From Bacteroidota bacterium (GTDB taxonomy: Bacteria; Bacteroidota; Bacteroidia; Chitinophagales; LD1), in NCBI GenBank assembly GCA_016722375.1, contig JADKJG010000004.1, positions 124,001 through 188,000 of the forward strand: a DNA stretch of 64,000 nt, in the 5' to 3' direction. Under the pieces are notes generated by a model, which worked only from the letters and a program-made list of their open reading frames with translations, was not told the origin of the DNA and did no database searches. Shown here one piece after another: positions 47,303-56,410 of this stretch (position 1 is its first letter; each line of letters begins with the position of its first letter). Made by a program: the position numbers and the translations under genes.

Positions 47303-48694
47303 TTAAATATGAATCACCTCACCGTATGCTGCCGCTGCGGCTTCCATGATCGCTTCGCTCATAGTGGGGTGTGGGTGAATGGACTTGATAATGGAGTGGC
47401 CTGTGGCTTCGAGTTTACGCGCCACTACTACTTCAGCAATCATCTCCGTAACATTGGCTCCTATCATGTGGCAGCCTAACCATTCGCCGTATTTAGCATC
47501 GAAGATGACCTTGACAAAGCCTTCCTTCGCACCAGCCGCGCTCGCCTTGCCGGAAGCAGAGAAAGGGAACTTGCCCACCTTCACTGATAAACCTTTAGCC
47601 TTGGCCTCTTCTTCGGTAAGACCGACAGAAGCCACTTCGGGGATGCAATAGGTGCAAGATGGTATGTTGTTGTAATCTATAGCTTCAGGATTTTTTCCGG
47701 CTATTTTTTCTACACAAGTGATGCCCTCAGCAGAAGCCACGTGTGCTAGTGCAGGTCCCTTGACAATGTCACCAATAGCATAAACACCCGACACGTTTGT
47801 CTTATAGAAATCATCTACTACAACCAGTCCTTTTTCGGTTTTCACCCCTACATCTTCCAAACCAATTCCTTCTATATTGGTTGAAATGCCGACAGCAGAA
47901 AGAACGATGTCACATTCTATCTTCTCGGTCTTTCCATCTTTAGCTTTGACAGTGGCGACGCACTTTGCACCTTTGGTATCTACGCTCTCCACCGAGGTGC
48001 CGGTCATGAGGGTAATGCCTTTCTTTTTAAAAATTCTTTCAGCTTCTTTAGAAATGTCTTTGTCCTCACGCGGCAGGATGGCATCCAAAAATTCTACGAC
48101 TGTCACTTTGGTTCCGAGTGTTGCATAAAAATAAGCGAACTCCATGCCGATTGCTCCACTGCCTACTACGACCATGCTATCCGGTAGTTTTGGAAGATTC
48201 ATGGCTTCGCGATAACCAATAATTTTTTTGCCATCTTGCTTAATGTTAGGTAGTTCACGACTTCGTGCGCCGGTTGCTAAAATAATATGCTTGGCTGCGT
48301 ATTCTGTTTTCTTTCCGGCAGCATCGGTCACGTCCACCTTCCCGCCTTTTTTCAACTTACCGGCTCCCATGATGACATCAATTTTATTCTTCTTCATCAA
48401 GAACTGAACACCTTTGCTCATGCCATCGGCCACTCCGCGGCTTCGCTTAACTATAGCACCGAAGTCGGCTTTTGCTTCGCTGAGCGTAATTCCATAATCA
48501 GCGGCATGGTTGAGGTATTCAAATACTTGGGCAGACTTTAGTAGGGCTTTGGTAGGAATACAACCCCAGTTGAGGCAAATGCCTCCCAGATGTTCTTTTT
48601 CTACAATCGCTGTTTTCAAACCCAGTTGTGAAGCGCGGATGGCTGCTACATATCCACCGGGGCCACTTCCTATCACTATCAAATCGTAATTCAT
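47303..48694 (-). CDS. lpdA: Dihydrolipoyl dehydrogenase (E3)
   Basis: The 463-residue flavoprotein re-oxidises dihydrolipoyl groups in pyruvate, 2-oxoglutarate or branched-chain dehydrogenase complexes. It has the FAD-binding GSGPGGYVAA, the redox disulfide GGICLNWGCIPT (Cys40 and Cys45), the NAD-binding VVGSGAIGMEFAY, ATGARSRELP, and C-terminal HPHPTMSEA with the His-Glu acid-base pair. E1 and E2 genes are not adjacent. Length and motifs are complete. Confidence 0.95.
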   Translation of the reverse strand: MNYDLIVIGSGPGGYVAAIRASQLGLKTAIVEKEHLGGICLNWGCIPTKALLKSAQVFEYLNHAADYGITLSEAKADFGAIVKRSRGVADGMSKGVQFLMKKNKIDVIMGAGKLKKGGKVDVTDAAGKKTEYAAKHIILATGARSRELPNIKQDGKKIIGYREAMNLPKLPDSMVVVGSGAIGMEFAYFYATLGTKVTVVEFLDAILPREDKDISKEAERIFKKKGITLMTGTSVESVDTKGAKCVATVKAKDGKTEKIECDIVLSAVGISTNIEGIGLEDVGVKTEKGLVVVDDFYKTNVSGVYAIGDIVKGPALAHVASAEGITCVEKIAGKNPEAIDYNNIPSCTYCIPEVASVGLTEEEAKAKGLSVKVGKFPFSASGKASAAGAKEGFVKVIFDAKYGEWLGCHMIGANVTEMIAEVVVARKLEATGHSIIKSIHPHPTMSEAIMEAAAAAYGEVIHI

Positions 48695-48817
48695 GTTTTT
48701 CTATTTTGGTTAACGGTTAACAGTTCAGGATGAAACAAAGAAGAATAGTATTTGATTCGAACGCCCAACTGAATCGGGGCGCAAATAAAAGGAAAGAATG
48801 ATGAAATAGAAAACGGA

Positions 48818-49492
48818 TTAGCGCAAATCAACCACCTTAATCCCGGGATAGTTTTTGGCATCAAAAACGAAGGTGCCATCCTTGATTGGTGTGTTAGGTG
48901 TTTGATGAGTTAGTTTATAGATGTAGCGGGTGCCGTTCTTCTCATAGATTTTTGTTTCCAGCACCTGAAGCGAGGTTTCGTCAATCGTTACATCAATCTT
49001 AAAATAACTTAGTTTCTTTCCTGAGGGGCTCATTTCAATCACCGTTGTGGCCTTGCCACCAACAGTTTTTTTCTCTCGGATGCTATACAGAAAACCTTCT
49101 TTATACAGGCTGAAGATTTTAGATGGAGAAAGCATATCGTCACTTTCCTCAAAGTAGTTTAACTGAACTTCTTTGTCTTTAATTATGTATGTCCAGAGGT
49201 TAATGCCATCACAAGTAATCTCTTGACCTTTCATTTCAATCTTAAACTTCTTTTGCTGAAGCAATACAGTACCGGATATGGTGTCGGTATATTTTCGATC
49301 GTCGTCTTGTGGTTTTAGCTTTGGATGAGCAATAATCAAGCGAAAGTCGGCGGAGATGTTCTTATAAGCCTCGTATTTGTTGCTGGCCTTTTTTAATAGT
49401 TCACCCGCCTCCGGGTCATTAGCCGGATTTGAATTCTGTGCGGAAATAAATGAAGAAAGAAATAGGAGTGAAGCAAAAAAAATAAGGCGCAT
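48818..49492 (-). CDS. lolA: LolA-like outer-membrane lipoprotein carrier
   Basis: The 224-residue protein has an N-terminal signal (FFASLLFLSSFISAQ) and the LolA fold: YKNISADFRLI, SGTVLLQQKKFKIEM, LWTYIIKDKEVQLNYF, and a C-terminal PLKDG-like segment (NTPIKDGTFVFD, YPGIKVVDLR). LolA shuttles lipoproteins from the inner to the outer membrane through the periplasm. It lies 16 bp downstream of ftsK on the same strand, so they are co-transcribed, an arrangement seen in many Bacteroidota. The identity follows family pattern; some paralogues have other cargo. Confidence 0.88.
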   Translation of the reverse strand: MRLIFFASLLFLSSFISAQNSNPANDPEAGELLKKASNKYEAYKNISADFRLIIAHPKLKPQDDDRKYTDTISGTVLLQQKKFKIEMKGQEITCDGINLWTYIIKDKEVQLNYFEESDDMLSPSKIFSLYKEGFLYSIREKKTVGGKATTVIEMSPSGKKLSYFKIDVTIDETSLQVLETKIYEKNGTRYIYKLTHQTPNTPIKDGTFVFDAKNYPGIKVVDLR

Positions 49493-49507
49493 GTATGATT
49501 TAGATGT

Positions 49508-52012
49508 TTATTCCTTCAACTTCTGCAAATACTGTTCCAATTCTGATTCCGTTCGGAATTTCACTTCCCGTGACTTCGTGCCGAGGTTATCACCCACAAT
49601 ACCAGCTTCTTGTAATTGGTCCATTAATCTTCCGGCACGATTATAGCCTAATTTTAATCTTCTTTGAATCAGCGAAGTAGAACCCATCTGGTTCTGAACT
49701 ATCACCCGGGCAGCATCTTCAAACAGTTGATCACGCTCTCCTTCCAAAAAGAATTCATCGCCTTCTTCTTTAGAGTTTGGATCAATATATTCCGGCAGTT
49801 CAAAAGCAGTGGCGTAGCCTTGTTGATTAGAAATAAAGTCACGAACATGTTCAACTTCTGGAGTGTCAACAAATCCGCACTGCAAGCGAAGGGTATCGCT
49901 ACCGACAGAAAGAAGCATATCCCCACGGCCAATCAACTGTTCAGCGCCACCAGTGTCGAGAATAGTTCTGGAGTCAATTTTTGAAGTGGTTTTAAACGCT
50001 ATCCTAGCTGGAAAGTTTGCTTTGATTGTACCGGTAATGATATTCACAGAAGGTCTTTGTGTAGCTAATATAAGGTGAATTCCGATGGCGCGAGCTAACT
50101 GAGCCAAACGTGCAATGGGCATTTCCACTTCTTTTCCAGCGGTCATAATCAGGTCGGCAAACTCATCAATAACCAATACGATATACGGTAAAAACTTGTG
50201 ACCATTTTGTGGGTTTAATTGCCGGTTTACGAACTTATGGTTGTACTCTTTTAAGTTTCTACACTGTGCTTTCTTTAACAAATCATAACGCTGATCCATT
50301 TCTATACAGAGTGCATTCAGCGTAGTGACCACCTTCTTGGTATCCGTGATGATAGAATCAACTTCACCGGGAAGTTTGGCGAGAAAATGTTTTTCCAAAG
50401 CTTCGTATAAGCTCAGTTCGACTTTCTTCGGATCTACGAGAATGAATTTCAACTGAGAGGGATGCTTCTTATAAAGCAGCGAAACCAGTATAGAATTAAT
50501 TCCGACTGATTTTCCCTGACCTGTGGCACCCGCCATGAGCAGGTGCGGCATTTTGGCTAAGTCAGCTACATAAATTTCATTGCTGATAGATTTTCCTAGG
50601 CAAATCGGTAAATCGGCCGTAGTGTTTTGGAACTTTTCGGATGCGAGCAAGGAACGCATAGAGACAATCTCTTTGTGTGCATTCGGAACTTCGATACCAA
50701 TAGTCCCCTTGCCGGGGATTGGAGCAATAATACGGATGCCTAAAGCGGCAAGGCTCAATGCAATATCATCTTCCAGGTTCTTGATCTTAGAAATTCTGAC
50801 CCCCGGTGCCGGAACTATTTCATACAGCGTAACGGTCGGGCCGATCGTGGCTTTAATCTTTGATATTTCTATCTGATAATTATTCAGCGTGGAAATGATC
50901 TGTTTCTTATTTCGTTCTAGTTCTTCTCCATCTATCTTCACTTTATCGCTGCCATGTTCTTCTAGCAAATCCAGTCCTGGGAATTTATAATTCGACAAGT
51001 CTAAGGTCGGGTCATAGTTGGTACCCAGACCGCCCGTATTTGCTTCAACCATTGTTTCTTGCAGTATTTCCCCAACTTCTAGTTCCAGGTCTTCATCATC
51101 TTTTTTATTGCCGGTCAGTTCTTCTCCGGTATTCATGTCAATCACTTTAAATCCTTCGTCCAATAGTCCGTCTTGAGTTATTTCAAGGGTAAGTGGTTCT
51201 TTAACTTCACCGATATTGTCCTTACCGAAGATGTTTTCATCGGTATCTCTGAAGGCGGGAATAGCAGATGCCGGAACCATATTGGACTCTGCCGGCGTTT
51301 CCTCTTTCTTAAACATATTCAAGCCCTTCATCAAGAAATCAAAATTGATATTATACACCATCACTACAAAAAAGAGCGCACTAACGAGCAATAGCATCGC
51401 TACGCCCGCCGGTTTAAGCAAGCCGGTTAGGTAGCCTGTTTCTCCGGTCAGATAATTTCCAAAACCTCCTCCCCAACTCAATACGCTTTCGGCATAGATC
51501 AGATTATTGAGGAAAGCAAATGCGGAGGAGAACCATATAATCCCGATGAAAGAATAAATAGAAATCTTCCATGCCGGGAAAACCTTTTTCTGCATCAGCA
51601 AATTGACTCCGGCAACAAAAGTTACTACTATGAGTAGATAGGAGGATAGCCCGAAAAGGTTATGAATAAAAAGATGTGACAGCCAAGCCCCTAATCTTCC
51701 CAGAGCATTTTCAGTCTTTACCGAATTGTCCGCTAGCGTAGAGATTCCGCTATTGAGCATTTCGCTCTGATCATCGGAAACGGTGAAGAGATAGGAGGTG
51801 AAGGCGAAGGCTGTAATAAGTGAAAAGGAGAGGAGCAGCAAGCCTCCGACCTTTGATAAACGGCCATCATTCCAAAAGCGGGGTGTTGACTCTTTTTCTT
51901 CTTTTGCCTTCTTGCCCTTCTTTTCGCGGATAGGTTTAATAGTAGTATTTTCTTCCTGAACAGGTTCCTCCTTCTCCGTAGATACGTCTGGAGCCGCTTT
52001 TTTTTCTTTCAT
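49508..52012 (-). CDS. ftsK: DNA translocase FtsK
   Basis: FtsK pumps chromosomal DNA at the division septum. The 834-residue product has a Lys/Glu-rich cytoplasmic N terminus, four hydrophobic segments (about 55-220), a linker of acidic character, then the FtsK alpha-beta motor with Walker A GATGQGKS near residue 494 and ILVDPKKVEL, and the LVIDEFADLIM Walker B. A C-terminal gamma winged-helix (TSLIQRRLKLGYNRAGRLMDQL) ends the protein. The gamma domain means it can recognise KOPS-type sites. Confidence 0.96.
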   Translation of the reverse strand: MKEKKAAPDVSTEKEEPVQEENTTIKPIREKKGKKAKEEKESTPRFWNDGRLSKVGGLLLLSFSLITAFAFTSYLFTVSDDQSEMLNSGISTLADNSVKTENALGRLGAWLSHLFIHNLFGLSSYLLIVVTFVAGVNLLMQKKVFPAWKISIYSFIGIIWFSSAFAFLNNLIYAESVLSWGGGFGNYLTGETGYLTGLLKPAGVAMLLLVSALFFVVMVYNINFDFLMKGLNMFKKEETPAESNMVPASAIPAFRDTDENIFGKDNIGEVKEPLTLEITQDGLLDEGFKVIDMNTGEELTGNKKDDEDLELEVGEILQETMVEANTGGLGTNYDPTLDLSNYKFPGLDLLEEHGSDKVKIDGEELERNKKQIISTLNNYQIEISKIKATIGPTVTLYEIVPAPGVRISKIKNLEDDIALSLAALGIRIIAPIPGKGTIGIEVPNAHKEIVSMRSLLASEKFQNTTADLPICLGKSISNEIYVADLAKMPHLLMAGATGQGKSVGINSILVSLLYKKHPSQLKFILVDPKKVELSLYEALEKHFLAKLPGEVDSIITDTKKVVTTLNALCIEMDQRYDLLKKAQCRNLKEYNHKFVNRQLNPQNGHKFLPYIVLVIDEFADLIMTAGKEVEMPIARLAQLARAIGIHLILATQRPSVNIITGTIKANFPARIAFKTTSKIDSRTILDTGGAEQLIGRGDMLLSVGSDTLRLQCGFVDTPEVEHVRDFISNQQGYATAFELPEYIDPNSKEEGDEFFLEGERDQLFEDAARVIVQNQMGSTSLIQRRLKLGYNRAGRLMDQLQEAGIVGDNLGTKSREVKFRTESELEQYLQKLKE

Positions 52013-52108
52013 GGTTTAATATTGCGTACTAAGGTCTAAAGAACCCTTGTTGCGCCTATGTTATACAACGTCTTTTTATTCACAAATTGCGTGTCATTGT
52101 ATAGTTTT

Positions 52109-52139
52109 TTTGGAGAAGTATAGTTTTGATATAGATTTG
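52109..52139 (+). promoter_or_regulatory. Promoter for tRNA-Leu
   Basis: A TTTG at 52109-52112 and TAGATTTG at 52132-52139, 19 bp apart, match the Bacteroidota -33 (TTTG) and -7 (TAnnTTTG) elements. The tRNA begins 26 bp later. Confidence 0.75.
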
Positions 52140-52164
52140 CGCTCCGTTTTAAAGACGATCACTT

Positions 52165-52246
52165 GCCGAAGTGGCGGAATTGGTAGACGCGCACGACTCA
52201 AAATCGTGTATCGCAAGGTGTGTGGGTTCGATTCCCACCTTCGGTA
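52165..52246 (+). tRNA. tRNA-Leu(CAA)
   Basis: An 82-nt tRNA with acceptor GCCGAAG/CTTCGGT and discriminator A. The anticodon loop CTCAAAA within stems CACGA/TCGTG gives anticodon CAA. It has the extra variable arm of tRNA-Leu and T-arm GGTTCGATTCC. CCA is not encoded. Confidence 0.96.
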
Positions 52247-52247
52247 C

Positions 52248-52277
52248 AAAAAGCAACCCTTTATGGGTTGCTTTTTT
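52248..52277 (+). terminator. Rho-independent terminator after tRNA-Leu
   Basis: Arms AAAAAGCAACCC (52248-52259) and GGGTTGCTTTTT (52265-52276) around a 5-base loop, ending in a T run. It may also serve the convergent ddl gene. Confidence 0.88.
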
Positions 52278-52285
52278 GTTTTGAC

Positions 52286-53269
52286 TTAATCCCTCCCTAT
52301 TGCTTCTTCCACCGAAATTTCAAATAATTCCTTCAAACTGATGCCCGCAGCACGCGCTTGTTGCGGCACAATGCTCTCTTCGCTGAGGCCCGGAACAGAG
52401 TTTACCTCTAACATAAAATATTCGCCCTTTCGGATGATGTAATCTATTCGCGCCATTCCTTTAAAACTCAAGCGGCGATAGATGGCTATAGAGGTTTGCT
52501 GAATCTCCTTTCCCAATTTATCATCAATCTCTGCAGGAGTAACTTCTTGTGAAAGCCCTTCATATTTCGCCTGATAATCAAAAAAAGAATTCTTACTTCT
52601 GATTTCCGTTAGCGGAAAAGCAATCACCTCTCCTTTGTGGGTGATGAGGCCGCAAGTAACCTCGGTTCCTGCAATGAATTCTTCAATCAAAACCTCGGTA
52701 TCATATTTAAAGGCGTTTTCGATTGCGGGACTTAGTTCTGCTTCTTTCTCCACCTTGGCGGCGCCATAGCTCGAACCATTTTGATTTGGTTTCACAAAGA
52801 GCGGAAGCGAAAGAGAAGAAATGATTTGTGCAGCCTCCGGATTCTTTTCGTTCTTCCGAAGCAGCATGGCTTTGGCGGTCTTTATTCCAAATTGCGCGAG
52901 ATAATCCTTACACCGAAGTTTGTCAAAAGTCAGGGCTGCTTGCAACACGCCACAAGCGTTATAAGGAATGTGCTGCATGTCAAAATAGCCTTGCAACTTT
53001 CCATCTTCTGCCGGAGTTCCGTGCAATGCGATGAACACCGCATCGAACTTAACCTTATTGCCGCTTATCGAAAAGCTGAAATCATTTTTATCAATCAAAA
53101 TGCGTGTAGGATTATCGCGCTCTACCATCCAATCACCTCCCTCGATGATGATTTTATAGACGTTGTATTTATCCTTATCGAGGTGCTTACAAACTACCTC
53201 GGCGCTCTTGAGCGATATACCCCTTTCGCTGGCTTCCCCACCCGTAATGACGGCGATATTCTTTTTCAT
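52286..53269 (-). CDS. ddl: D-alanine--D-alanine ligase
   Basis: Ddl makes D-Ala-D-Ala for peptidoglycan from two D-alanines and ATP in the cytoplasm. The 327-residue product has the ATP-grasp fold: VITGGEASERGISLKSAE at the N terminus, LHGTPAEDGKLQGYFD, LPLFVKPNQNGSSYGAAK, EEFIAGTEVTCGLI and FMLEVNSVPGLSEESIVP. These cover the Mg and substrate positions. The gene is monocistronic and converges on tRNA-Leu. Confidence 0.95.
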   Translation of the reverse strand: MKKNIAVITGGEASERGISLKSAEVVCKHLDKDKYNVYKIIIEGGDWMVERDNPTRILIDKNDFSFSISGNKVKFDAVFIALHGTPAEDGKLQGYFDMQHIPYNACGVLQAALTFDKLRCKDYLAQFGIKTAKAMLLRKNEKNPEAAQIISSLSLPLFVKPNQNGSSYGAAKVEKEAELSPAIENAFKYDTEVLIEEFIAGTEVTCGLITHKGEVIAFPLTEIRSKNSFFDYQAKYEGLSQEVTPAEIDDKLGKEIQQTSIAIYRRLSFKGMARIDYIIRKGEYFMLEVNSVPGLSEESIVPQQARAAGISLKELFEISVEEAIGRD

Positions 53270-53414
53270 ATTGATTGATGTATGGTTTAGATTTGATTAG
53301 ATAAAGAAAATTCTTTCCAACGGTTGGCGGGCGATTATCTTTTCAACAAAGCGAACAATCCTATTTTCGTGCATGGAATTTTAGACAACCGCCATCCTTC
53401 GCCCATTTATCAAT

Positions 53415-54425
53415 ATGAACGACCGCATCAAATATTTAGTACAACTCGCCCAGCGCCTCCAATCTTCGGGTCAAATCAAAGGACTGATACAAACCGCCGG
53501 GCAAAAGAACACTTGGTTCGTTCCTCGATTTGTTCAACAAAGTCTGGATGCCATTATTCATCAAATGCTTGACGAACAAAAACTTCGTCAGTGGCTTTCG
53601 GCATATCAAATGAAGGATAGCAGCAAAACCATCGGCCTGATTATGGCGGGCAATCTGCCTCTGGTGGGCTTTCACGATTTCCTTTGTTGCTATGTGGCTG
53701 GTTGCGGAATGAAAATTAAACTGTCGTCGAAAGATGATGAGCTTTTTCCGGTGGTTTTCAATCTGTTGGCAGAAATAGATACGGGTTTGAAAGCTAAAGT
53801 GGAATTTGTTGAAACCCTGAAAGGCTTTGATGCCGTGATTGCTACGGGAAGCGATAATACCAACCGCTATTTTGAATATTACTTTCGTCCTTATCCAAAA
53901 ATTCTTCGGCGCAATCGTAACTCGGTAGCTATTTTGAACGGCAAAGAAACCGATGCCCAACTGCATGACTTGGCTCAGGACCTCTTTCTGTACTTTGGCT
54001 TTGGCTGCCGCAATGTTTCCAAACTCTATGTGCCCACCAGCTATGACGTGCGCGTACTTTTTCCTCATTTCGCCGACTATAAATGGATGCATGAACACAA
54101 TAAGTTCATGAATAATTATGATTATCAGCGCACTATCTTGATGCTCAACAAGCTGCCGCACTTGGCCAACGAGTTCATAATGCTTTGCGAAAATCCGGCT
54201 ATCCCTTCTCCCATTGCTACATTGAATTATGAATTTTATTCGGAAGAAAAGCAATTACAGGAATTGCTTGATTTACATGCCGAAAGAATTCAGTGCGTTG
54301 TTTCGGGTGAACCGGCTAGGTGGAAGAGCCAATCTTCGGTTGCCTTTGGGCAGTCGCAACACCCGGAACTGTGGGATTATGCAGATGGAGTAGATACGGT
54401 ACAATTTTTGATGGATTTAGGCTAA
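53415..54425 (+). CDS. Acyl-CoA reductase, LuxC-like
   Basis: The 336-residue product is an aldehyde-dehydrogenase-like protein resembling LuxC, the acyl-protein reductase. It has the N-terminal helical region, the nucleotide-binding stretch LIMAGNLPLVGFHDFL, ATGSDNTNRYFEYYF, and the catalytic Cys198 in FGFGCRNVSKL. It may reduce fatty acyl-CoA to aldehyde. Proteins like this are common in Bacteroidota without a luciferase system, and the physiological role is not known. It precedes the next gene by 18 bp. Confidence 0.85.
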   Translation: MNDRIKYLVQLAQRLQSSGQIKGLIQTAGQKNTWFVPRFVQQSLDAIIHQMLDEQKLRQWLSAYQMKDSSKTIGLIMAGNLPLVGFHDFLCCYVAGCGMKIKLSSKDDELFPVVFNLLAEIDTGLKAKVEFVETLKGFDAVIATGSDNTNRYFEYYFRPYPKILRRNRNSVAILNGKETDAQLHDLAQDLFLYFGFGCRNVSKLYVPTSYDVRVLFPHFADYKWMHEHNKFMNNYDYQRTILMLNKLPHLANEFIMLCENPAIPSPIATLNYEFYSEEKQLQELLDLHAERIQCVVSGEPARWKSQSSVAFGQSQHPELWDYADGVDTVQFLMDLG

Positions 54426-54443
54426 AACTATTATTGTCTTTTT

Positions 54444-55235
54444 ATGGCGCATCAGTTATTTTTGGATTATCCAAATAAACCATCGGCTACGACGAGCAAA
54501 TCAGAGACCGGTCATGTCATCAATATCTACAATTTCAAAAGGATTTATGATTGTTGCGTGAGTTACGGGGTGCGTTATCAACCCACCAATCCCAACATTT
54601 CGATTGTGAGTCTTCATAATTTATGGTTGGCCGCCGATGCACAAAATGAGGTGGTCAGTTCGGTGCTGGCGACTAGCAAAGCACATATCAACCAACGCGA
54701 GATTGCCTTTCAACCATTGTCTAAGTTGATTACGCGTGTTCAGAATTCTTTAAATGCTTCTGGGGCAAATGAGGAGGTCATCCGCGATGGCAAGGGATTG
54801 GCCAAACGGTTCAAACCGCAGCACCGGAAAAAGAAAAAGCAAACCGAAACCGACGAAACGGCTCCCGCAGATAAAGATTGGGTGAGCAACAGCCATCGTA
54901 GTTTTGTGCAGCAGGTGAATTATTTTGATCAATATATTGAACTGCTGAAAGTGGTTCCTGAATATGCGCCTAACGAAACCGATTTGAAGGTGGCGAGTTT
55001 GGAAGCGCTCTTAATTCAGCTCAAAGGCTTGAATGACAATATTGGTTTGACCGTCATCGCTCCCATACAGAATGCTCGGATAAGGAGAAACCATCTATTG
55101 TATGAGAAGGATACGGGCATGGTAGATATTTCGCTCAAGGTGAAGAACTATGTGCGCAGCGTTTTCGGCCCAAAGACCGACGAAGCCAGGTTGGTGACCA
55201 AAATCAGGATTAAAAGGTTCAAGCGAATGGCTTAA
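54444..55235 (+). CDS. Conserved hypothetical protein
   Basis: The 263-residue soluble protein is probably co-transcribed with the acyl-CoA reductase, 18 bp upstream. It has helical segments with a very basic stretch at about 118-134 (KGLAKRFKPQHRKKKKQT) and a Lys/Arg-rich C terminus (TKIRIKRFKRMA). No catalytic motif, signal or membrane segment is seen. It looks nucleic-acid-binding by charge, but no function can be given. Confidence 0.72.
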   Translation: MAHQLFLDYPNKPSATTSKSETGHVINIYNFKRIYDCCVSYGVRYQPTNPNISIVSLHNLWLAADAQNEVVSSVLATSKAHINQREIAFQPLSKLITRVQNSLNASGANEEVIRDGKGLAKRFKPQHRKKKKQTETDETAPADKDWVSNSHRSFVQQVNYFDQYIELLKVVPEYAPNETDLKVASLEALLIQLKGLNDNIGLTVIAPIQNARIRRNHLLYEKDTGMVDISLKVKNYVRSVFGPKTDEARLVTKIRIKRFKRMA

Positions 55236-55297
55236 TCGCCCAGCCTTGGGCGTGTTTTGATGGGAGAGGAGGGCACTTTGAACATATCTTAGGCTAT

Positions 55298-55570
55298 TGT
55301 GTGTTGGTCTGATTCGATTGTTAATCTGTCTGAATACATTGTATACTTGTATCTCAATAATGTGTATCTATCTGATAATACAGTGTAATGCACTTTTAAT
55401 AGTGTGTATGTGTATTTAAATATTGTGTAGTAGGCTATTTGATGTGTGTATATGTACAATCTAAAAGTGTATTTGTATTATTTGATTGTGTAAATATCTT
55501 CTATAAATGTGTATAGGTCTTATCTAATTGTGTATATGGCATAGGGGGATGTGTAATTATAGGGTTTAAT
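55298..55570. repeat. 21-bp periodic array D, 13 units
   Basis: TGTGTA or near variants recur at 55298, 55319, 55340, 55361, 55382, 55403, 55424, 55445, 55466, 55487, 55508, 55529 and 55550, every step exactly 21 bp. The other 15 bases of each unit vary widely. Stop codons are frequent in every frame, so this array is not coding. It lies between convergent genes. Confidence 0.95.
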
Positions 55571-55680
55571 TATTGGGAAACATGTCGGGGCTTTGGGAAA
55601 GCTTGTTTCATCCTCTTCAAAATCCCTTAATTGTTTGTCGGGATAATAGATAGAAGAGGAAAAGAAGGGGGAGAGTTTCT

Positions 55681-56410
55681 TCTACCAAAAGATAGTTCCT
55701 ACGGAACTTGATGTGCGTTCTTCATGAATGATACGCTATCTTGGTCTTCAACTCGTAGGGTTGATGCCTTTGGTAGATACGATGGCCTTCAGAATTTCAA
55801 ATCTCGTAGGGATGAACGATGAGAATATATCTTCGGATCAGGTACTTGCCGTCCGCCCCGATGGGGCTTGTAACAGTGGGATTATCCTTTTCTACCAAAG
55901 GGTAGTTCCTACGGAACTTGATAGCTGCCATTAATGAATGTTGCTTTATCTTGTGTTTCAACCCGTAGGGTTGATGCTTTTGGTAGATACGATAACCTTC
56001 AGAATTTCAAATCCCGTAGGGATGAACGAAGAGAATATATCTTCCGATCAGGTACTTGCCGTCCGCCCCGATGGGGCTTGTAACAGGGGGATTATCCTTT
56101 TCTACCAAAGGGTAGTTCCTACGGAACTTGATAGCTGCCATTAATGAATGTTGCTTTATCTTGTGTTTCAACCCGTAAGTTGATGCCTTTGGTAGAACGA
56201 AGAAGACTACAAAAGTTTTAGAAACTTTTGTAGTTTAGAAAAGAGGGGGCTTATCTTTCCTGCCAAAAGATAGTTCCTGCGGAACTTGATGTGCGCTATT
56301 TATGAATGATACGCAGTTCTGGTTTTCAACCCGTAGGGTTGATACCTTTGGTAGAAAAACAAGCATCCATTTACCTAATCCCGTAGGGATGAACGATGAT
56401 TGAAGCGGCA
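55681..56410. repeat. Tandem 210-bp palindrome-rich repeats
   Basis: Unit 1 (55681-55890) and unit 2 (55891-56100) are each 210 bp and about 90 percent alike; unit 3 starts at 56101 and is cut short near 56195, and a fourth diverged half unit begins near 56259. Each unit begins with TCTACCAAA and contains GTTCCTACGGAAC, CAACCCGTAGGGTTG, CCCGTAGGGA and GCCCCGATGGGGC palindromes and an inward TTTGGTAGA complementary to the unit start. This resembles a REP- or MITE-like structure. Open frames of 68 codons appear twice here and are artefacts of the repeat. Confidence 0.9.
56206..56234. repeat. Palindromic repeat, copy 2
   Basis: Perfect 13-bp arms (ACTACAAAAGTTT, 56206-56218, and complement 56222-56234) around TAG. 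It resembles the palindrome at 36845-36873 and sits inside the third, truncated 210-bp unit. Confidence 0.8.

Noticed and set aside
53436..54254. 272-codon minus-strand frame within the acyl-CoA reductase
   Set aside because: It is a shadow of the LuxC-like gene with no recognisable motif.
55298..55570. CRISPR array suspected at array D
   Set aside because: Repeats of 6 conserved bases and 15 variable ones at 21-bp spacing are far too short and there are no cas genes.
55728..56144. Two similar 68-codon frames in the 210-bp repeat
   Set aside because: They are copies of the same palindrome-rich repeat; base pattern follows palindromes, not codons.
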